A DNA stretch of 64,000 nucleotides, taken from positions 3,162,001-3,226,000 of the forward strand of contig NZ_CP074570.1 of assembly GCF_019900845.1 (NCBI RefSeq), given 5' to 3'. Of the stretch, positions 20,701 to 29,700 are shown in pieces (position 1 is the first letter of the stretch; every line of letters starts with the position of its first letter). The notes beneath the pieces were generated by a model. The model ran no database searches, was not told the origin of the DNA, and saw nothing but the letters and a program-made list of their open reading frames with translations. This stretch comes from Paraneptunicella aestuarii (lineage in GTDB: Bacteria; Pseudomonadota; Gammaproteobacteria; Enterobacterales; Alteromonadaceae). The translations under genes were made by a program, and so were the position numbers.

Positions 20701-23700
20701 GCGTTGCTCTCAATGGCAGCGATCACTGGCACTGGTGCGTCACGGAATACGGATTGCAGTAATTCAACGGTTTCCGGCTTGGCACTCACCGCAGAATCCG
20801 GCAAGAAATTATGGTAATCACTGCTGAATACCACTGCTTTCACGCCAGAATCGTCGTGAATTTGCCCCATGATGTCAGACAACTGCGTGGCGAAATTCGG
20901 CATCGCCGCTTTTGGACGAACCACCGCGCGAATTTCCAACACGCCGTTGGCGTGAGTCTTAATATCGAAATGTCTGGATGAAGTGGTAATGCCGAATTTC
21001 ACTGCTTTGGCATTATCAACACTTAACACCGCTTCTTCAGCTAGCGCTTTCGCTGCGTCATTGACTTTACCAGCCAAGCGTTGCTTCAATAAATTCAACG
21101 CTTTTTGCGGCATACCCGACATGGTCTTGGCAAGCTTGTCGGCGTAGGCGTCAACGTCATTGGCTGCCACAACAGGGGTATTCCACGACTTGGCTTTTAG
21201 CTCAGCTCCGGTATAGCCCTTGCTGGTGTAATACATGATGTCATCAGCTTTACTGGCACCAAAGCGTTCGACGAAGAGCAAGCCTTCGGCTGAACTTGGG
21301 AAGATACCCTGATCCACATCAGTAAATTGAACCTTGGCGGCATCGCTCAGGATCAGGAAGTCACACAGTGCTGCTAAAACAAAGCCACCGCCAGTCACAT
21401 CGCCTTTTGCAACCGCAATAACAGGATATGGGAAGTTCGCCAAATTCGCGGTTAACTGCCCTTTCACTGCATTATTTAATTGCGCACGGTTACCGGTTAA
21501 CCAAGTATTCGCCGTGGATTTCACCAATACCGCTTTCACTGCATTGGTTTTCTTCGCGGCAGCTAATGCTTGATTAAATTGGTCAACCACAGCTTCGGTT
21601 AATTCACCGCCTGCAATTTCGATAGTGAAAACGCCATCGGCATGGTCATGTAAGGTAACAAAAGATTCTGTGCTGACGGTTTTACCCGATACGGAAGAAC
21701 GACTAAATTCAATCAGCTTGATAATCGGTTTCGTTAATGAACCAGCCTGCTCATTGCTTTCAACTGTCTTGTCGATTAGCTTGATGATGGGTTTTTGGAT
21801 ATTGTCTTGAGGCTTGATTTCTTCTAAATGAGCAGTCTCAGCCAGTGGAGACACATTATCAGATGCATCTTTATCACCAGCTTCATCAGCCACAAACAGG
21901 TTGCTGGTAAATGCCGTGCTGGATGGTTGTCTTTGCGTTTCCACTTTAGCAATTGTAGGTGCAGGTGCAGTCACTTGAGCAGAAGCTGAGTCTAACGAAA
22001 TAACAGGTTTGCTTGCTACTTCAGTAGTCGTTGCTTCAACCGCTGGGGCTTCAATCGCTGGTGCGGTTTCAACAACAGTTTGAGCCGCTTGAGCCACATG
22101 AACAGCTTGAGCCGCCACTTGATATTGCGCACCCATAATTTGAACGCAAACGTTACCGCTGGCATCCAGAATGTCGATATCAACGCCAACATCACTCAAT
22201 GTGCGTTGACCATAACGTACCCAAGCTGTCGCGCTTTGACCATCGTTTTGCGAAACAGGACTATAAATGCGCACACTCTGAATAGCATGAGGCACAACCT
22301 GAGCATTGCCCAACATCACGGCTGCGGCCTGTATCGCCCCGTCAATTAAACCTGGATGTAATACAAATGCCGAAGCATTGTCAGCATCGGTCACGGCTAA
22401 TTCAGCCAGCAACTGGTTACTACCCAAACTCAATGATTGAATGCTTTGATAAGCCGGAGTGACTGCCAGGCCGTTTGCGGCAAAGTTTTCGTAAACCGCG
22501 CTGCTATTCAGCACACCTTGTTTCATTTGCGCATTTAACAAGGCCAGATCATGTTGCAACAAAGCAGTATTAGCCGTGAAGACCGCCTGCCCTTGCGCAT
22601 GAACCGTATCAACACCAGCATTGATGCTGTAAATTTCAAAATCAACTTGACCGCGACCACGATCAAACAAGGCAATCGACACTTTGCTTTCATCGCCAGT
22701 CACAGAGAAAGATTGCGCCCAGTTGACATTGTGCAGTTCAACCGCTCTTGAAGAATCTTCCTGGGCAGGAGCAGCCAATTCCACCGCCGCACGCGCCATT
22801 TCCAGATAGCCTGAAGCAGGCAAGACTTTCTGCCCTGCCAAATCGCTGTTTAGCAAGCTGGAAGACTTGTTCAGTGTGGTGCTGTAGCTTTGTTGATTCA
22901 AATCGGAAGTATTGGTGTGAACCAATGGATGCAAGGCGTCAGCCGCAACACGTACTACAGTTTGCGTCGGTGCATGCAAGTTCACCCAGTAACGGTCACG
23001 GGCAAACGGATAAGTCGGCAAGCTGATACGTTGTGGTCTAACAGCATTCTGATAGAACTTGCTCCAATCCAGATCCAGACCTTTCACCCAAAGATCAGCC
23101 AACTTGCTGAACTTCTTATTCACTACCCACTTATCCAGTGTTTCCTGGAAGTCAGCATCGGCAACAAACAAGGCCAGGGTATCTTTGTTCTTCTTAACCT
23201 GACCACGGAAAGCTTCGCTCTCTGACTCATCGCCAGACACAAAGGCTTTAAGCTGTTGTTTCAGCTCATCAACCGAGTTAACCAGGAAGGCTAAACGCTC
23301 TTCTAACGCTTCACGACCGACCTGCAAGGTGTAAGCCATAGAAGCCAAATCAACATTGCCTTGCTCACGCTCAATGAAAGCCAGTAAATCTTGTGCTTTT
23401 TGCTGCAATTGAGCGTCGATACGCGCAGATAGCGGCACGATTACGGTAGAAGAGCTGCTGGTTTGAATCGCAGGTACAGCGCCCATGTATTCTTGTACGA
23501 TAACATGGGCATTACCGCCACCGGCACCAAAGGAAGAAATACCCGCAATGCGCGGAATTTCCTGCATCTTGCCGTTAACGTTACGAGTCGGACGTTTCCA
23601 CTCGCTGACGTTGTGTTGCACCACAAATGGCGTTTGGCTGAAGTCGATTTCAGGGTTGAACACTTCAGAATGCAATGAAGGCACTAGCTTCTTGTGCTTC

Positions 23701-26700
23701 ATTTGCAGCAGGACTTTGGTTAAACCACCAATACCCGCTGCGGATTCAGCATGACCAATATTCGACTTCAACGAGCCAATAGCACAGAAGCCTTTGTCTT
23801 TGCTGGTTTGTGAGAATGCACGGGTTAAGCCACGGATTTCAATGGGGTCGCCCAAGGCGGTTCCCGTACCGTGCGCTTCAATGTAGCTGATGTGATCCGC
23901 AGGAATACCCGCACGGTCAATGGCCTTGGCAATCAGGTTTGCTTGTGCAACCGGATTCGGCACTGTATAGCCGTTTGTCTTACCGCCAGCGTTAATGGCT
24001 GTGCCTTTAATTACCGCATAGATATGGTCGCCATCTTGCTCCGCTTTATCCAGCGGTTTCATGATGATACAGCCCACACCTTCAGAATCCACAAAGCCGT
24101 CGGCATTCGCGCCGAAGGTCTTACAAGCGTTACCTTCCGATAACATGGTAAATTCTGACAATACCTGATAGTGAACCGCGTCGATAATCAGGTTCACACC
24201 GCCCGCAATGGCGATGTCGGTAAAGCCACTGAACATGCTGTCTAATGCCACATGAATGGCGGTCAGTGAAGACGAACATGCCGTATCAACCGCCATTGAC
24301 GGCCCTTGATAGTTAAACAGGTAAGAAATACGGTTCGCCACAGAATAATGCAACGACTGACGCAGGTAGCGCGAGTTCATCACCCCTGCGAAAACACCGA
24401 TTTTCTCATTATCGCCCAGGTTGTATGGGGTATAACCCGCATCTTCGATAGCGTGATAGCAAGATTCCAGGAACACGCGCTCTTGCGGATCCATCTGCTT
24501 GGCTTCTTTGGGCGATATTTTGAAGAACAAAGGATCGAACTTGTCGATATCTGTCAGGAAAGATCCCCACTTACTGTAGATCTTGCCTGGAGCGCCCTTC
24601 ATTGGATCATAGTATTCTTGCCAATCCCAGCGTTCAGCTGGAATTTCAGTGGCGCAGTTTTTGCCATCCAGCAGGTTTTGCCAGAATTCATGCAAATGCG
24701 TGGCTTGTGGATAACGTCCATCCAAACCGATAATAGCCACGTCAAAAGTACGCAAGCCATTGTTGCTGCTGGTTGCTGGCACATCCTGAATCGGTTGCAT
24801 GCGACCACGACGTACACCACGACGTCCCGTTGAAGCAGCAGGCGTAGCCGCAGCTGCAACAGCAGGTGCTGGCGCAGAAGAAACCGGAGCTGAAACAGCA
24901 ATCGCTTCTGGCACTTCTTCACCAATAACCGCTTTTAATTCATCGGGTTTAGATTCAACGAAGTAATCCACCAAGCCATTAATGCTTTGTACTTCAAAGA
25001 ACAAGGTACTGGTGATATCCGGGAAGACCTTACGTAAACGGTTGGTCAACTGAACCACAAGAATTGAATCCAGACCGTATTCGGCAAACTGCTGAGCTAC
25101 GCCGATTTGGTTTGGCTTCATTTTCAGGGTTTCGGCTACCAGCTTCTGGAAGTAAGTCACGCAATGTTCGCGGAACGCAACGCTGTTAATATCAAACGCA
25201 GCTTGAGCGACAGGTGCTGCTTGCACTTGAGCTACTGGCGCAGATGCAGCCACAGAAACAGCAAGCGCTTCCGGAGCGACTTCACCAATCACCGCTTTTA
25301 ATTCTTCCGGCTTGGATTCAGTGAAGTAATCCACCAAACCATTAATGCTTTGTACTTCAAAGAACAAGGTGCTGGTGATATCCGGGAAGACTTTACGCAA
25401 ACGGTTAGTCAACTGAACCACCAGAATCGAATCCAGACCATATTCGGCGAACTGTTGGTTCACACCGATTTGGTTTGGCTTCATTTTCAGGGTTTCAGCC
25501 ACCAGTTTCTGGAAGTAAGTAACACAATGTTCACGGAACGCACCGCTGTTTACATCAACAGCAGCAGGCGCAGCTTGCACCACTTGCTGTGCTGGCACGG
25601 CGGCTTGTACATTGGCTTGAGCTGTTTGTACAGGAGCTGCTTTCTTCTCAGTTTCAACAATACGTTGGCGGATCCAGCCGTCACTGTTCGCCGCAATCAC
25701 CTGCTGACCTAAATCGTGTGCGCCCGGAATAGAGAAGACAAGATTATCAAAGCCTTCGTTTTCCAACACCAAACGCCAATGTTCAGGCGTTAATGCCGCA
25801 GTTCCTTCCAAACGAACTGGCATGTCTTCGTACAACCACCAACCTTCGAGCAAACCAAAGGTTAAGTGACTGAACAACGACCAGTTACTCAATTCGTTCA
25901 GCAACAGGATACCGTTATGCTTCATCGCAGCCTTGGCAGTACGCAAGGTCTCACGAATATTGGACGTGGCGTGTAATACGTTAGTCGCCACAATCACATC
26001 ATATTTGTTGGCATCAATGCCGGTTTGAACTAACGGCTTGGACACGTTGAAAATAGCCGTGGTAATGGCTGGGAATTGCGGCTGATAATGCTCTTCCGCA
26101 TGCATCAGGAAGGCTTTGGACAAATCGGTGTAGCAGTATTCCACAACGTTGTCTTTGTACTGTTGTAGATGTGGCAACAACTTGGTTGTAGTACCACCCG
26201 TACCGGCACCAATTTCCAGAATACGAATTTGAGCTTTCTCGTTTGCGGCTTTCTTCTGTTTCAGCACTTCAGCAAGGGTTTCGCCCAACACTTCGTTGTA
26301 GTAGTCAGACAAGGCATTGCCTTTGTAGACGCCTTCAACCAGGTGCATGGATGAATCCGGGAACATGATGTCGGTAGACAGCACTTTGCCGCTCAAAACA
26401 TCAGGTAAACCACGCAAACAGGCTTCTAACAGATTGGATTGCGCTTTCAGATCCGGGTTGGCAACCCAGGCGCCTTTCTTGCTATCCCATTCCTGCCATA
26501 AGGCGTTCAGGTCTTTAACCGGCTTTTTGAATTCTAACTTGTCAGACAGGAAGCCATGCGCTTGCAGGTAATCAATGCTGCTGACCAACCAACGGTCGTA
26601 GAACCTGGCAGGTTTGTTCGCCAAGCCCAATGAATCAATGGTGGTTTTGCCACCTTTGAACAAGCCCACTTTATCCAGACTGGCAGCCAGAATCTCTTCT

Positions 26701-29700
26701 GCAAGAGGTTGCATTTCAGGGTCAGTCAACAAGCCACCTTGTAGCTTACCAATGCGCTCTTGAGTATCTTGTTTCTTAAGCGTTTTTTGAACCGTTGGTA
26801 ATACCAAAGCATCGGTTTCAGGATAATAAGTAATGCTTTCGGTCAGGGTCAGTTCGTCGAAGGCTTGTGTGCTCAACGCCTTGATCACTGCCATTTGCGA
26901 TACGCCAGAACCAATCAGGGTTTCCAGCGCTTGCATACCGTCTTCGGGTTCGATGGAACCAACGCCCTGCGCTGCCATACGCTTGGTGTAATATTCGTCG
27001 GTCACAATACCGACGTTACCCCAATAGCCCCAGTTGACGGTTTTAATTGGATAGTCGTGAGTCTGCCCTAACATTTGCGCAAAAGCGTCTTTGAAAGTAC
27101 AGCCCGCAGAATAGTTGGATTGTCCTGGTGACTTGGTAAAGGCCATCATGGACGAGAAGAACAACATGAAATCCAGATCTTGCTTACCGAAGACCTTGTC
27201 CATGTTGACGCAAATATCGACTTTGGCATTCAAGCTGGCTTTGAAGCGATCTTCTTCCATTTGCTTCAAGCTTTGATCCAACAGAACGATAGCGGAATGG
27301 ATAACCCCATCCACTTTCTTATGAGTTTTAGCAATTTCCTTGCTGGCTTTCAGCAAATCATTGTAGTTCTGCGCGTCGGCTTGAATGTAAACAGGTGCCT
27401 TTGATGAAGAGCCGCCAAGTTTGCCAAGTTCATCGATCTTGGCCTGAATATCGGCATTAATGGCTTTACGACCCAACCAGATCATATTGGCCTGGAAGTG
27501 CTCGATCATGTAGCGGCTCCAGACTTCTCCTAAACCGCCTGAACCACCCACAACCACATACACGCCGTTCTGCTTAAAGGCAGGCGCATGTTCTGGCAAA
27601 CCGTAAATACGTGCCAAACGATAGCTCATCCACTCGCCATTGCGATGGGCAATGCCATCACCCAGCGGGTTCCACGCCAAACGCAAACACTCTTGCGCAG
27701 CAACGCTTTCCAGAGATTCGATATCCAGCAAGCGAATATTCCAATGCGGATATTCTTTTGCGGTACTGCCGATTAAACCAAACACGCTGGCGTGAGTCGG
27801 GTTATTCACCTCGCCTTCTTTTACCCGCTGAGTGTTACCGGTGATCACCGTCAGTTGTAAATCTTTGCTTTCGTAATCCAAAGCTAACAAGGCTTTGATA
27901 GTACGGAAAACGTTAATCACACCGGTTTGCTGAGCCGCGATCATGTCAGACGCCGCTTTCGCGCCTAAATCCGGGGCAATCCAGACCAATTGATCAAAAC
28001 TTGCATTCGCCAATTCTTTTTGAATGCTGGCAACAGTTGCGTTGTTCGGTACTTTTAATTGCGCGGTATTGGGGAATTGCGATTTTAGCCATTCCAACTG
28101 GGCTTTGTTGCCACCCAACAGTAACAATTTGGCATCAGCAGCAATATCAACAGCATCCAAAACCTCAGCCGCAACCGGATCCCAAATGGGCGCTAAATTC
28201 TGAATGCCCGGCTTAAATCCGCCTAAAGCTACAGGTTCATCGTTCTGGGCATTTGCCTGAGCCTGAGCCACAGCCATAGCTGGCGCTGAACTGGCAAGTG
28301 CTGTGCTAACAGCTTGAGCACTAGCTACGCCCTGCTTCGCCGCTTCCAGATTACGGGAAGAGAAACCACGTAATTGCGCTAATACATTGCCTTGCGGATC
28401 GCACAGGTCAATGTCCAGCTTCACAATCGCCGCGCCCGGCTGGCTGCCTGGCGAATAACGAACCCAGGCATAGGTTTCAGCATTCACTGAACCGAAAATA
28501 TCGATAGATTCCAACGCGAACGGTAACGCAGGCTGTGCTGGAACCTGCGTCATATCACCATAAAAGCCGATAGACACTTGCAGCGCACAATCCATCACAC
28601 TTGGGTGTAATACGTATTTGTTGCTATCTTGCGCTAATGATTCAGGTAATTGTAAATGACCCAGCAATTGGCGATCGCCACGCTCGATAGACTCAATACC
28701 CTGATGCGCTGGCCCATAATGAATACCCATTTGGGTAAAGCCCTGGTACACGCTGTTGCGAGCAATGTTACCCAGATTCATTTGTGCTTTAATCTGAGCA
28801 ATGTTCAGCTTGCCCGGTACACCAGCGTTGACATAAGACGCTTGCCCTTGGCAGTGAATGGTTTCATTACCCTTGTCATCAAGGCTATAAACTTCAAATT
28901 CCAAATTCTGAACGTTATCGTCATCACCATACAAGGCGATTTGAATGTCACGTTTGTCAGCAACGATAATAGGCTGAACCCAAACCACATTGCGCAATTG
29001 CAATGTGCCCGCAATGCCTTGAGAGGCAGTGGCATTTTCAATAGCCGCACGCGCCATTTCCAGATAGCTCACGCCCGGCAGGATCTTCTCGCTGGCCTGC
29101 CCCGGCGCCGCAACCTGATGATCATCAAGGAAGAACTCTTCACCGGTAAAAGTACTGGTGTAGCATTGCTGAGTTAAATCGGAGGTATTGGCATGCAATA
29201 ACGGATGTAACTGGCTTGGCAGATGAGATGCAACTGGCTTTGCGGCTTCTGCAGGGTCGATAAAACCATCTTCTATCCAGTAACGATCTTTGGTGAAACA
29301 GTAAGTAGGCAAGCTGATGCGATGGAAAGCATGAACCGGATCTTTAGCGTCCTGATACATAAAGTTCCAATCAAGATCCGTACCGTTAACCCAGTAATTG
29401 CCTAATTCTTCTTGCTTACCGTCTTTAATGAATTCTTTGAATAATGCGGGTGCATCATCTTCATCTTCCAGCAGGTCGACTTTGTCGTCGCCTTTTAATG
29501 CACCTTCAACGGGCAATTGGCAGAAACTATCTGGCTTACCTTGCAGATAATTCATCATGCTTTGATGCAGTTCTTCAACAGACGTGACATTGAACAAAAC
29601 ACGTTCCGCCATGCTGACACGTCCAACTTGCATGGTATAGGCCAGTTCTTCAATGCTGATGTCGGTGCGCACGCCCTTGTCTGTGGCAAGGAAATTAACG

